Shown in pieces: positions 33,951-42,846 of a stretch of DNA of 64,000 bases. Below the pieces are notes generated by a model that saw only the letters and a program-made list of their open reading frames with translations, was not told the origin of the DNA and searched no databases. Positions within the stretch are counted from its first letter, which is position 1. The number at the start of each line of letters is the position of its first letter. The stretch is from assembly GCF_002803085.1 (NCBI RefSeq), contig NZ_NNBJ01000012.1, positions 62,001 through 126,000 of the forward strand, read 5' to 3'. A program made the translations under genes and the position numbers. This DNA is from Streptomyces sp. CB01201 (lineage in GTDB: Bacteria; Actinomycetota; Actinomycetes; Streptomycetales; Streptomycetaceae).

Positions 33951-34625
33951 CTACCCATGGGCCAGCTCCCAGAACCGGTCGACGATGCGGTCGAGGAAGT
34001 CCCGCCCCGCGTCCCCCGTGTCGTTGTCCGAGCCCCAGTTGAGCGTGGCGACCATGTGCGACTGGTACTCGCCGTGGAGCTGGTCGAGCACTCCCTCCAC
34101 ATGCTGCCTGGAGAGCGGGAGCAGCTTCGCCGTCGGCTTGACGTACGCCTGCCAGCGCGTGGTCACCGCGCCGCGCAACAGCTCGGCCAGGTCCTCGTTC
34201 TGGCCGGTGGCCGTCACATAGTCGCGCAGCGACAGCTGGAGCAGATCGGCCAGGGCCGCCGACTGGCGTTCGTTGCCGCGCCAGCGCCCCGCGTCCTCCA
34301 TCCGCCGGTACGCCCCGACGTCGAGCCCGACCCGGCGGGCCATGTCCTCCAGGGTCAGGCCGCGCGCGAGCCGGTGCTCGCGCAGGGTGGAGGCGGCCGC
34401 CATCAGATCGCCGGGGGAGCACCACAGGACTCCGGCCAGTGCGGTCAGCTCCCGTGCCTCGGGCGCCGCGAGCCCCCGCTCCCACGCCATCACGGTGTCC
34501 GGTGACACCAGCAGGCCGTACTGGGCGCGCATGCCGTAGGCGACGTGGCCGGGGGCCATGCCCAGGGCCTCTCGCAGTCGGCGGGCCGCGAGGGCATTGA
34601 AGGGTGGGGTGGGGTGCACGCGCAC
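33951..34625 (-). CDS. XRE-family helix-turn-helix regulator
   Basis: About 224 residues, with two helix-turn-helix-like segments. The first is YGLLVSPDTVMAWERGLAAPEARELTALA and the second LARGLTLEDMARRVGLDVGAYRRME. A charged helical C-terminus ends in DRFWELAHG. The start is uncertain: GTG codons at 34625 and 34619 and longer forms are possible, and the protein is well-formed from VHPTPPFNALAARR. The probable start lies inside a long inverted repeat, consistent with autoregulation. It converges on pfkA. Streptomyces proteins of this kind often have unknown targets. Confidence 0.8.
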   Translation of the reverse strand: MRVHPTPPFNALAARRLREALGMAPGHVAYGMRAQYGLLVSPDTVMAWERGLAAPEARELTALAGVLWCSPGDLMAAASTLREHRLARGLTLEDMARRVGLDVGAYRRMEDAGRWRGNERQSAALADLLQLSLRDYVTATGQNEDLAELLRGAVTTRWQAYVKPTAKLLPLSRQHVEGVLDQLHGEYQSHMVATLNWGSDNDTGDAGRDFLDRIVDRFWELAHG

Positions 34626-34661
34626 ACCGTAGGACGGTAAGTGACATCTGCCTACGGTGTG
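34623..34661. promoter_or_regulatory. Inverted repeat at the HTH gene start
   Basis: Perfect 11-bp arms CACACCGTAGG and CCTACGGTGTG with a 17-base spacer. The left arm overlaps the presumed GTG start. Confidence 0.6.
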
Positions 34662-34749
34662 TTCCACCAAAGAACGTGAATTGGAGGAAAGTACGGTTTT
34701 GGTGGCGTCCGGGTTACCTAAGGGTTCGATAAGCGTGTGCTCGCCCACG

Positions 34750-35658
34750 CTAACCCTTCACTCCGCCGGCCAGTGCGAAACCTCCGCCGAGCCGCCGGGC
34801 GATCAGGACGTACAGCAGCAGCACCGGCGTGGAGTACAGGATCGAGAAGGCGGCGAGCTGGCCGTAGACCACCGAGCCGTAGTTCCCGAAGAACGTGAAG
34901 ATCGAGACCGAGGCGGGCAGCCGGTCGGGGGAGAGCAGCAGCATGAAGGGGACGAAGAAGTTCCCCCACAGCATGATGAAGGTGTAGACCGTCACCACGG
35001 TCACTCCCGGGCCCATCAGCGGCAGCACCACCCGCACCAGGGTCTGCGGCATGGACGCCCCGTCCGTCCAGGCGGCCTCCTCCAGGGCGAGCGGCACCCC
35101 GTCCATGAAATTCTTCATCAGCCAGATGGCGAACGGGAGTTGGGAGGTGGCGAGGAACAGTGCCGTGCCGTACGTCGTGTCCACGAGGTTCACCTGTACG
35201 AAGAGCCCGTACACCGGAACCATCACCGCCGTGATCGGCAGGCACGTCGTGAACAGGACCGTGAGCAGGTACGGGCGGGTCAGGCGGGAGCGGTAGCGGG
35301 AGAGCGGGTAGGCCGCGAGCGCCGCGCACACCACCGTCAGCAGCGTGGAACTCCCGCACAGGACGAGGCTGTTGAGCATCGGCGTGAAGGTGATGTCGGG
35401 GGTCAGGACGGCCGAGAAGTTGTCCGGGGTCACCGAGCCGGGGAGCCGCACCCGCAGATCGGCCTGGGTGTCCACGGAGGCCAGCAGCAGCCAGAGCAGC
35501 GGCACCGCGAAGGCCGCCGCGACCGCGAGCAGGGCCAGGTCGGCGGCGAGCCGCTGCCGGGTGCGGCGGCGCACCCGGCCCGTGCGGGCCGGCCCGCGGC
35601 CAGGGGTGGCCGGCCCGCTTCCGCGGGGCGTCGGCCCGCGTCCCCCGCGGGCCGTCAC
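34750..35658 (-). CDS. Sugar ABC transporter permease (MalG type)
   Basis: A 302-residue inner-membrane permease. A basic, Gly/Pro-rich N-terminal tail is followed by six hydrophobic segments and the EAA loop EEAAWTDGASMPQTLVRVVLPLMGPG near 195-220 that docks the ATPase. The GTG start overlaps the stop of the upstream permease and has GAAGGTGG upstream. It is third gene of a binding protein-permease-permease operon. No ATPase gene follows; instead the next gene region is the HTH regulator. The substrate is probably a sugar, from family similarity only. Confidence 0.92.
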   Translation of the reverse strand: MTARGGRGPTPRGSGPATPGRGPARTGRVRRRTRQRLAADLALLAVAAAFAVPLLWLLLASVDTQADLRVRLPGSVTPDNFSAVLTPDITFTPMLNSLVLCGSSTLLTVVCAALAAYPLSRYRSRLTRPYLLTVLFTTCLPITAVMVPVYGLFVQVNLVDTTYGTALFLATSQLPFAIWLMKNFMDGVPLALEEAAWTDGASMPQTLVRVVLPLMGPGVTVVTVYTFIMLWGNFFVPFMLLLSPDRLPASVSIFTFFGNYGSVVYGQLAAFSILYSTPVLLLYVLIARRLGGGFALAGGVKG

Positions 35659-36542
35659 ACGTCCACCTTCATCAGCCGCAGATAGACCACCGAGAACAGC
35701 GAGCCGACCAGGAGCAGCAGGAGTGCGACCGCCGTGCCGTAGCCGATCAGGCTCTTCAGGAACGCCTGGTCGTACATGAACACCGGCAGCGTCTGGCTGC
35801 GGTCGCCCGGCCCGCCCCGGGTCATCGCCCAGATGAGGCCGAAGACGGAGAGCGTCTGGAGGGTGTTGAGCATCAGGTTGGTGCCGATGGAGCGCCGGAT
35901 CATCGGCAGGGTGATGTGCCAGAACCGGCGCGCCCCGCCCGCCCCGTCGACCTCCGCCGCCTCCTCGATGTCGCGCGGGATCTCGGCGAGCGCGGCCGAG
36001 TAGATCAGCATCGAGAACGCGGTGCCGCGCCACACGTTGGCGAACGACACCGCGAGGATCGGCAGCGTGAACAGCCAGTTCTGGGTGGGGAGATGGAGCC
36101 AGCCGAGGATCGCGTTGAGCGTTCCCTCGCGCCGGAAGAAGGCGTAGAGCAGGAAGGCCGCCACGATCTCCGGCAGCACCCAGGCCGTGATCACCAGCGC
36201 CCCCGTCACCGTCCGCACCGGGCGCGAGGCCCGCCGCATCAGGGCCGCGAGCGCCAGGCCGAGCGTGTTCTGGCCGATCAGCGACGACAGGACGGTGAAG
36301 ACGAGGGTGAGCCGGACCGCGTTGCGGAATGCCGGGTCGGCGAAAGCCCGCCGGAAGTTGGCGAGGCCGACGAAGTCGACCGTCGACGATCCGGTCAACT
36401 GCATGTCGGTGAAGGCGATGTAGACGCAGTAGCCGATCGGACCGGCGAGGAAGAGCAGCAGGAGCAGCGTCGCGGGCGCGATCGGCAGCCAGCGCACCGC
36501 ACGGGAACGCGCCCCGCCCCGCGCCGGTACGAAGATGCTCAA
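35655..36542 (-). CDS. Sugar ABC transporter permease (MalF type)
   Basis: A 295-residue permease with six membrane segments and the EAA loop EEAAEVDGAGGARRFWHITLPMI near 190-215. The best start is TTG at 36542, with AGGAAG 5 bases upstream and a TTGA overlap with the binding-protein stop; an internal GTG at 36497 is the alternative. It forms a heterodimer with the following MalG-type protein. Confidence 0.9.
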   Translation of the reverse strand: MSIFVPARGGARSRAVRWLPIAPATLLLLLFLAGPIGYCVYIAFTDMQLTGSSTVDFVGLANFRRAFADPAFRNAVRLTLVFTVLSSLIGQNTLGLALAALMRRASRPVRTVTGALVITAWVLPEIVAAFLLYAFFRREGTLNAILGWLHLPTQNWLFTLPILAVSFANVWRGTAFSMLIYSAALAEIPRDIEEAAEVDGAGGARRFWHITLPMIRRSIGTNLMLNTLQTLSVFGLIWAMTRGGPGDRSQTLPVFMYDQAFLKSLIGYGTAVALLLLLVGSLFSVVYLRLMKVDV

Positions 36543-37930
36543 CTCGCTTCCTGCGCGAGGGACTTGAGCTGTTCGTCGTAGTTCTTGGCGGCAGCGGCCG
36601 CCGAGCCGCCGGTGGTGACCGACTCCATCGCCTCGCCGATCGCCGTCGACACCTGCGGATACACCGCGAGCGCGGGCCGGTAGTGGGTGACGGGGACGAG
36701 GCCGGTGAAGAAGGTGATGCCCGGCATGGAGTGCAGATACGTCGGGTCGGCGGCCACGTCCGTGCGGACCGCGATCTGGGCGTCCGCCACGTCCCACTTC
36801 ACCGCGTTCTGTGTCGTCTGCAGGGTCTTGACGAAGTCGAAGGCGAGGGCGGGGTTGGCCGCCTTCGCGGGGATCGCCCACGTCCAGCCGCCCGACATCG
36901 AGACCTTGCCCGGCGCCTGGCCGTACTGGGTCGGCATCGCCGCCTGGCCCAGCGTGGTGGACCAGGCGGGCCACTCCTTGGGACCCTTGTTGATCCAGTT
37001 CTGGCCGAGCCAGGAACCGTCGAGGGCGATGGCCAGCTTGCCGTTCGGCATCCAGTCGGTGGCCAGATGCGTGCCCACATTGGGGTCGAGGGCGTCGGAG
37101 GGGTCGGGCCCGAGCTTCTCCGCGTACACCGTCCGTACGAAGGCGAGGGCGTCCTTGAAGCCCTGGGTGCCCGAGACCCACTTCTTGGCCGCCGGGTCGT
37201 ACAGCGGGTTCGTGCCGGTCCCGTACAGGAGCATCTCCAGGCCCTGCATGGCGGAGGCCTCGCCGCCCGCCTTGCCGGTGTAGACGTTGAGCGGGATGAC
37301 GCCGGGGACCTTCTCCTTGACCGTGCGGGCGGCGTCCAGGAGTTCCGCCCAGTTCTTCGGCTGCCAGTTCGCCGGCAGGCCCGCCTTCGCGAAGATCTGC
37401 TTGTTGAACCACAGGCCCCGGGTGTCCGTGCCGTCCGGGACCCCGTACGTCTTGCCGTCCTCGGCCTTCGCCGCCGCCTTCGCGGTGTCGACGAAGCGGC
37501 CCCACTGGTCCCAGGAGGACAGGTAGTCGTCCAGCGGGCGCAGATAGCCCGCCCCGATGTCGGCGTTGATGCGGAACGTGTCCTCGTACACCAGGTCGGG
37601 GGCGGTCTTCGGGGAGCGCATCATCTGCTGGACCTTGGCCGCGTAGTCGTTGTCGGCGGCCTGGATCGGCACGAGCTCGGCCTTCTTGCCGGGATGGGCC
37701 TGCTCGAACTGCTCCTTGACGTCCGCCAGGAACGCGTCCTTGAAGCGGATCTTGTTGTCGGTGGAGCGGTTGTACGCGATCTTCACGGTGTTGGCGTCGC
37801 TGCCGGAGCCGCCGCAGCCGGCGAGCGCTCCGGCGGCGAGGGCGGCGGCGAGGGCCAGGGAGAGCCGGTGTCCCCTGGCCGCTCGGCGCGGGCGGGACAC
37901 GGGGGCTGCGGCGGGGGCGGTGGGGCGCAC
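36539..37930 (-). CDS. Sugar ABC transporter substrate-binding lipoprotein
   Basis: A 463-residue extracytoplasmic binding protein. Signal peptide with lipobox LAGC near residue 38 and a Gly/Ser linker. Cluster-B-type solute-binding fold with NRSTDNKIRFKDAF, PDLVYEDTFRINADIG and DGSWLGQNW. GTG at 37930 has GAGGAGG 8 bases upstream. It is the first gene of the importer operon, behind a promoter (37993-38021) that overlaps a GACAAGGT half site. Ligand unknown. Confidence 0.92.
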   Translation of the reverse strand: MRPTAPAAAPVSRPRRAARGHRLSLALAAALAAGALAGCGGSGSDANTVKIAYNRSTDNKIRFKDAFLADVKEQFEQAHPGKKAELVPIQAADNDYAAKVQQMMRSPKTAPDLVYEDTFRINADIGAGYLRPLDDYLSSWDQWGRFVDTAKAAAKAEDGKTYGVPDGTDTRGLWFNKQIFAKAGLPANWQPKNWAELLDAARTVKEKVPGVIPLNVYTGKAGGEASAMQGLEMLLYGTGTNPLYDPAAKKWVSGTQGFKDALAFVRTVYAEKLGPDPSDALDPNVGTHLATDWMPNGKLAIALDGSWLGQNWINKGPKEWPAWSTTLGQAAMPTQYGQAPGKVSMSGGWTWAIPAKAANPALAFDFVKTLQTTQNAVKWDVADAQIAVRTDVAADPTYLHSMPGITFFTGLVPVTHYRPALAVYPQVSTAIGEAMESVTTGGSAAAAAKNYDEQLKSLAQEAS

Positions 37931-37992
37931 GGGCACGACCTCCTCGGGCCAGGCGTGCGGCCATGGCCACGGCCGCACTTGGCTGCCCGGTG

Positions 37993-38021
37993 AACGTAAG
38001 GGTGCCCGCGGACAAGGTCAA
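37993..38021 (-). promoter_or_regulatory. Candidate promoter of the sugar importer operon
   Basis: On the minus strand TTGACC (38021-38016), 17 bases, TACGTT (37998-37993). The start of transcription would give a leader of about 55 bases before the GTG. Confidence 0.5.
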
Positions 38022-38053
38022 CCCCGCCCCCGGCCCGGCTGACAACCTTGTCA
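38011..38053. promoter_or_regulatory. Operator-like pair near the importer promoter
   Basis: GACAAGGT at 38011-38018 and ACCTTGTC at 38045-38052 form an 8-bp inverted pair. The second is part of a tighter palindrome TGACAA-CC-TTGTCA (38040-38053). They overlap the -35 and the end of the response regulator gene. Confidence 0.45.
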
Positions 38054-38737
38054 ACCGCCGTGCCGCCGCGCGGAGTTGAGCCAGCGGTACTGCAACTCGG
38101 GGCGGCCGATCTGGCCGTACTGGGGCGTGCGCTCGGCGCGGCCGGTGGTGACCAGATGTTCCAGATAGCGGCGGGCGGTGATCCGCGAGATGCCGACCGC
38201 CAGGCCGGCCTCCGCCGCCGTCACGCCCTGCGGTGCCTCGCGCAGGGTGCGGGTGACCGCCTGCAACGTGGGCGCGCTCAGCCCCTTGGGGAGCGCGGAC
38301 GGCTGCGGGGCGCGCAGCGCGGCCAGCGCCCGGTCCACCTCCTCCTGCCCGCTCGCCTCCCCGGCCGCCGCCCGGAACTCGGCGTACCGCACGAGCCGGT
38401 CGCGCAGGGTGGGGAACGTGAACGGCTTCAGTACGTACTGCACGACGCCGAGCGAGACGCCCTCGCGCACCATCGTCAGGTCCCGTGCCGAGGTCACCGC
38501 CACCACATCGGCGCTGTGCCCGGCCGCCCGCAGCGACCGTACGAGCTGGAGGCCGTGGCCGTCCGGCAGATACAGGTCGAGCAGCAGCAGGTCCACCTCG
38601 GTCCGCTCCAGGGCGCGCAGCGCCTCCGCCCGCGAGTGCGCGACCGCGACCGGGGTGAAGCCGGGCACCCGGCCGACATAGAGCCGATGCGCCTCGGCCG
38701 CGACGGGATCGTCCTCGACGACCAGGACCCTGATCAT
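38051..38737 (-). CDS. CitB/DcuR-type response regulator
   Basis: A 228-residue two-component regulator. The receiver domain starts MIRVLVVEDDPVAAEAHR, with phospho-acceptor Asp in LLLLDLYLPDG and Lys in YVLKPF. The C-terminal helix-turn-helix (VTAAEAGLAVGISRITARRYLEHLV) is of the CitB/DpiA type. The stop-start overlap with the kinase gene (ATGA) shows one operon. It probably acts on the divergent dicarboxylate carrier gene downstream of the kinase promoter. Confidence 0.93.
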   Translation of the reverse strand: MIRVLVVEDDPVAAEAHRLYVGRVPGFTPVAVAHSRAEALRALERTEVDLLLLDLYLPDGHGLQLVRSLRAAGHSADVVAVTSARDLTMVREGVSLGVVQYVLKPFTFPTLRDRLVRYAEFRAAAGEASGQEEVDRALAALRAPQPSALPKGLSAPTLQAVTRTLREAPQGVTAAEAGLAVGISRITARRYLEHLVTTGRAERTPQYGQIGRPELQYRWLNSARRHGG

Positions 38738-40332
38738 GCGCGCACTCCCTGCTGTATGGGCAGCCGCACGGTGAACTCGGCCCCGCCGTAAGGACTTCGG
38801 TCGAGTGCGATGGTGCCGCCGTGCCGGGCCGCGGTGAGCCGGACCAGGGCGAGACCGAGGCCGCGCCCCGGGCTCTTCGTCGACCATCCCCGCTCGAACA
38901 CGGCCTCGGCGGCGGCCGGGTCGACGCCGGGCCCGCTGTCCGCGACCCGCACCACGAGGGAGCCGTCCTCGGTGGTGAGCGTGACGGCGACCTCGGCGGC
39001 GGCGCTGCCCTGTGCCGCGTCCACCGCGTTGTCCACGAGGTTGCCGAGGACGGTCACCAGGTCGCGGGCGGGCAGCGAGTCCGGCAGGAGGCCGTCCCCG
39101 ATCGCGCTGCCCTCGGTGAGGACCAGCTCCACCCCGTGCTCGTTGGCCTGCGCCGCCTTGCCGAGGAGCAGCGCGGCGAGCACCGGTTCGCCGACCGCGG
39201 TGACCACCTGGTCGGTGAGTGCCTGGGCCAGCTCCAGCTCGGCGGTCGCGAACTCGACGGCGTCCTCGACGCGGTCCAGCTCGATCAGCGAGACCACGGT
39301 GTGCAGCCGGTTCGCGGCCTCGTGCGCCTGGGCCCGCAGCGCCTGGGTGAATCCGCGCTCGGAGTCCAACTCGCCGGAGAGTGCCTGGAGTTCGGTGTGG
39401 TCGCGCAGGGTCACCACGGTGCCGCGCTGCCCGCCGGAGGAGACCGGCCGGGTGTTCAGGACCACGATCCGGTCGGCCGTCATGTGCACCTCGTCCACCC
39501 TCGGTTCGGAGGCGAGCAGCGCCCCGGCGAGGGCGGCGGGCAGGCCCAGTTCGGCGACCGGGCGGCCCACCGCGTCCTCGCCGAGCCCGAGCAGCTCGCG
39601 CCCGCCGTCGTTGATCAGGGCGATCCGCCGCCGCCCGTCCAGCATCAGGAGTCCCTCGCGCACGGCGTGCAGGGTGGCCTGGTGGTAGTCGTGCATACGG
39701 CTCAGCTCGGCCGCGTTCATGCCGTGCGTGTGCCGCCGCAGGCGCGCGTTGATCACGTAGGTGCCGAGGCCGCCGAGCACCAGCGCGCCACCCGCCATGC
39801 CGGCAAGTGCCGCCAGCTGCTTGCGCACCTGCTCGCTGATCCGGTCGATGGTGATGCCCGCGCTGACGAGCGCGGTGATCCGGCCATGATCATCGGGGTC
39901 GCGCACCGGCGTCACGACCCGTACGGACGGGCCGAGCACGCCCATGTGCGTCTCGGTGAACGTCTCGCCGCGGAGCGCCGGGGCGGTGTCGCCGAGGTAG
40001 GTCCGGCCGATCTCGCCCGGCACGGGGTGCGTCCAGCGGGTGCCGTCCGGCGCCATGACCACGACGAAGTCGACGCCCGTCGTGGCGACCAGGGTCCCTG
40101 CGTACGGCTGGAGGGCAGCCGTGGGGTCCTTGGTGCGGGCCGCCTCGATCACCGAGGGCGAGGCGGCGACCGAGGTCGCGGTCGCGATCGCCTGGCGCCG
40201 CGCGGTCTCCTCGGCCTGGCGGCGGTCGGCCAGGTAGGAGAAGAGCGCGCACCCCGCCACGATCGCGGCGACCAGGACCACCTGCATGGCGAAGAGCTGG
40301 CCGGCGAGCGAACGGGGTCGGGGAAGACGCAT
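38734..40332 (-). CDS. CitA/DcuS-type sensor histidine kinase
   Basis: A 532-residue membrane kinase. First helix (about 12-33), a periplasmic-type PAS sensor (about 40-165) with FVVVMAPDGTRWTHP and RVVTPVRD, a second helix (about 172-195), a cytoplasmic PAS domain (LHAVREGLLMLDGRRRIALINDGG), then a short DHp with LRAQAHEAANRLHTVVSLIELDR and ATPase motifs NLVDNAVDA, DSGPGV and GRGLGLALVR. This architecture reads extracellular C4-dicarboxylates or citrate. It is divergent from the dctA-like gene, 148 bp away, which supports that role. Confidence 0.93.
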   Translation of the reverse strand: MRLPRPRSLAGQLFAMQVVLVAAIVAGCALFSYLADRRQAEETARRQAIATATSVAASPSVIEAARTKDPTAALQPYAGTLVATTGVDFVVVMAPDGTRWTHPVPGEIGRTYLGDTAPALRGETFTETHMGVLGPSVRVVTPVRDPDDHGRITALVSAGITIDRISEQVRKQLAALAGMAGGALVLGGLGTYVINARLRRHTHGMNAAELSRMHDYHQATLHAVREGLLMLDGRRRIALINDGGRELLGLGEDAVGRPVAELGLPAALAGALLASEPRVDEVHMTADRIVVLNTRPVSSGGQRGTVVTLRDHTELQALSGELDSERGFTQALRAQAHEAANRLHTVVSLIELDRVEDAVEFATAELELAQALTDQVVTAVGEPVLAALLLGKAAQANEHGVELVLTEGSAIGDGLLPDSLPARDLVTVLGNLVDNAVDAAQGSAAAEVAVTLTTEDGSLVVRVADSGPGVDPAAAEAVFERGWSTKSPGRGLGLALVRLTAARHGGTIALDRSPYGGAEFTVRLPIQQGVRA

Positions 40333-40378
40333 CCGGTCAGTGTGCTGGCTGGATCCGCATGAACGAAATGCACGTAAC

Positions 40379-40392
40379 GGTGACCGGCGTCA
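40379..40392. promoter_or_regulatory. Palindrome GTGAC-CGGC-GTCAC before dctA
   Basis: A perfect 5-bp inverted repeat in the divergent 148-bp gap between the kinase gene and the carrier gene, about 90 bases before the carrier start. A candidate site for the CitB-type regulator. Confidence 0.35.
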
Positions 40393-40479
40393 CAGTCTGC
40401 TGGATAGTCGCGGGGATCGCTCAAGGGCCATCGGGACATGGCCGCAGCCGCAGCAGAGCCGCAACGAAGGAGAACCCCA

Positions 40480-41853
40480 GTGGCAGAGCCAGCCGCCACC
40501 GCCCGCCGGGAACGCACCCGCTATCTCTACCTCGCCGTGATCGGCGCGGTGATCCTCGGCATCGTCGTGGGCTTCGCGGCGCCGGGGGTCGCCGTCCAGC
40601 TGAAGCCGATCGGCACCGGGTTCGTGAACCTGATCAAGATGATGATCTCGCCCATCATCTTCTGCACGATCGTGCTCGGCGTCGGCTCGGTGCGCAAGGC
40701 CGCCAAGGTCGGTGCCGTGGGCGGCCTCGCGCTCGGCTACTTCCTCGTCATGTCGACCGTGGCCCTCGCCATCGGCCTGGTGGTCGGCAACATCCTGGAG
40801 CCCGGCTCCGGCCTCCATCTGACGGAGGCGGCCCGGCACGCCGGCGCCAAGCAGGCCGCCGGGGCCAGCGAGTCGACCGCGGACTTCCTGCTCTCGATCA
40901 TCCCCAGGACGATGGTGTCCGCCTTCACCGAGGGCCAGGTCCTCCAGACCCTCCTGATCGCCCTGCTCGCCGGCTTCGCGCTCCAGGCGCTCGGCTCGGC
41001 GGGGCAGCCGGTGCTGCGCGGCATCGAGCACATCCAGCGGCTGGTCTTCCGCATCCTGGCGATGGTGATGTGGGCGGCGCCCATCGGCGCGTTCGGCGCG
41101 ATCGCGGGGGTGGTCGGGGAGACCGGTGTGGACGCCCTGAAGGCGCTGGCCGTCATCATGATCGGCTTCTACGTCACCTGCGCCCTCTTCGTGTTCGTGG
41201 TGCTCGGCGCGATCCTGAAGCTGATGACCGGTGTGAACATCTTCGGCCTCCTGAAGTACCTGGCCAGGGAGTTCCTGCTGATCCTGTCCACGTCCTCGTC
41301 GGAGTCCGCGCTGCCGCGGCTCATCGCGAAGATGGAGCACCTGGGCGTGAGCCGCTCGGTGGCCGGCATCACGGTGCCGACCGGCTACTCGTTCAACCTC
41401 GACGGCACCGCGATCTATCTGACGATGTCCTCGCTGTTCATCGCCAACGCGATGGGCAAGCCGCTGGGCGCGAGCGAGCAGATCTCGCTGCTGCTCTTCA
41501 TGATCATCGCCTCGAAGGGCGCGGCCGGCGTCACGGGCGCGGGCCTGGCCACCCTGGCCGGCGGTCTCCAGTCCCACCGCCCCGAACTGGTCGACGGCGT
41601 CGGCCTGATCGTCGGCATCGACCGCTTCATGAGCGAGGCGCGGGCGCTGACCAACTTCGCGGGCAACGCGGTGGCCTGTGTCCTGGTCGGCACCTGGACC
41701 AAGGAGATCGACAAGGCCAGGGTCGCGGAGGTCCTGGCGGGCCGCCTGCCGTTCGACGAGCGGATGCTGACGGCGGGCGAACCCGAGGTGCCGGAACAGC
41801 GCGAGGACCCGAAGCCGGCTTCCCCCGCGGCCAGTTCCCCGGTGCCCAACTGA
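40480..41853 (+). CDS. dctA: Cation:C4-dicarboxylate symporter (DctA/DAACS family)
   Basis: A 457-residue membrane carrier for succinate, fumarate and malate. About eight membrane helices plus re-entrant loops. Family marks are MISPIIFCTIVLG, the serine-rich STSSSESALPRLI hairpin, PTGYSFNLDGTAIY, and NFAGNAVACVL. GTG at 40480 is chosen for AAGGAGA 6 bases upstream. It is divergent from the CitA/CitB-type system, which likely induces it. A small terminator follows, then a convergent membrane protein. Confidence 0.94.
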   Translation: MAEPAATARRERTRYLYLAVIGAVILGIVVGFAAPGVAVQLKPIGTGFVNLIKMMISPIIFCTIVLGVGSVRKAAKVGAVGGLALGYFLVMSTVALAIGLVVGNILEPGSGLHLTEAARHAGAKQAAGASESTADFLLSIIPRTMVSAFTEGQVLQTLLIALLAGFALQALGSAGQPVLRGIEHIQRLVFRILAMVMWAAPIGAFGAIAGVVGETGVDALKALAVIMIGFYVTCALFVFVVLGAILKLMTGVNIFGLLKYLAREFLLILSTSSSESALPRLIAKMEHLGVSRSVAGITVPTGYSFNLDGTAIYLTMSSLFIANAMGKPLGASEQISLLLFMIIASKGAAGVTGAGLATLAGGLQSHRPELVDGVGLIVGIDRFMSEARALTNFAGNAVACVLVGTWTKEIDKARVAEVLAGRLPFDERMLTAGEPEVPEQREDPKPASPAASSPVPN

Positions 41854-41864
41854 GGAAGTCCGAT

Positions 41865-41883
41865 CGGGAATGCCCCATTCCCG
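41865..41883. terminator. Terminator between dctA and a convergent gene
   Basis: CGGGAAT-GCCCC-ATTCCCG is a perfect 7-bp stem 12 bases after the dctA stop and just before the end of the convergent gene. Confidence 0.55.
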
Positions 41884-41894
41884 CTCAAGGATGC

Positions 41895-42671
41895 CTAATT
41901 GAGGATGTTGACCGCGCGGGCGACCACGAGCACGACGGTCAGCAGGGAAACGGCGGACTGCACCATCATCAGCATCTTCGCCCACCGGTTCAGCGGCATC
42001 ACATCGGTCGGACTGAACGCGGTGGCGTTGGTGAACGACAGATAGAGATAGTCCGGGAAGGCCGGTTCCCAGTGCGGCGGGGCCAGTTCGGGGCTCTGCA
42101 TCTGCGGGAAGAGGAAGTCGGGATAGATCCGGGTCGCCTGCATCCGGGCGACCGGTCCGCCCCGGTCCCACTCCCAGTACCAGAGCGCGAACACGATCAC
42201 GTTGGTCAGCCAGATGCCGCCGCCCGTCACCAGCAGGGCGGTGGCGTCATGGCCCTCCTGCCCCCGCACGAGCCCGACCACGAGCCGTACCGCCGACCAG
42301 CCGTTGGCCGCGCTGATGCAGGCGATGAGCACGAGCCCCGCAACCCGGTACAGCCGCGAGGCCCGTTCGATGCGCAGGGGGTTGGCCGCGATGAGCGCCG
42401 CGACGAGCGCGACCTCCAGCGCGGGCAGCAGCCACCCCGGGTGAATGGTCAGCCGCTCGGGCAGCGTCCATTGCAGGGCGACGGCGACCAGCACGGCCAC
42501 GGCGGATGCCCACCGCGACTCCCCCCGGGTGGCCCGCTGCCATGCGGGCACCGGCGGGTGCGCGGGGTGGTGCGGGGTGCCCTGCTCGGGTCCGTGCGCC
42601 GGGTCGTGCGCGGAGCCGTGCGCCGGGTCGTGCTCGGGCTCGTCGTGCGGTACGTGTGTCACGGGGCCCAT
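41895..42671 (-). CDS. Integral membrane protein, ion-channel-like C-terminus
   Basis: A 258-residue protein. A His/Pro/Glu-rich hydrophilic N-terminus (about 1-42, with many PxH repeats) precedes about six membrane segments. Near the end, DYLYLSFTNATAFSPTDVMPLNRWAKMLM followed by a hydrophobic helix resembles the pore/last-helix region of DUF1345-like or two-helix potassium-channel-like proteins. I do not assign a transport function. The His-rich tail could bind metal. Confidence 0.8.
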   Translation of the reverse strand: MGPVTHVPHDEPEHDPAHGSAHDPAHGPEQGTPHHPAHPPVPAWQRATRGESRWASAVAVLVAVALQWTLPERLTIHPGWLLPALEVALVAALIAANPLRIERASRLYRVAGLVLIACISAANGWSAVRLVVGLVRGQEGHDATALLVTGGGIWLTNVIVFALWYWEWDRGGPVARMQATRIYPDFLFPQMQSPELAPPHWEPAFPDYLYLSFTNATAFSPTDVMPLNRWAKMLMMVQSAVSLLTVVLVVARAVNILN

Positions 42672-42846
42672 GCTGCCGCCCCGGCCGGGCGGGAGCGAAC
42701 CGGGGGTCAGCCGTCCGGCTCGGGCGCGTACTCGTACCTTCGGGTGGCAGCAGCAAAGGTCGGACGACTCCCGTTCGGTTCAAGGCCGTTCAAGGCGACC
42801 TGTCACCGACCATGACCCACCACCCACGATCATTCGAAGACGCCGC

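Noticed and set aside
34750..36033. Longer versions of the permease genes extending into upstream genes
   Set aside because: Family length, ribosome sites and stop/start overlaps favour the shorter starts given.
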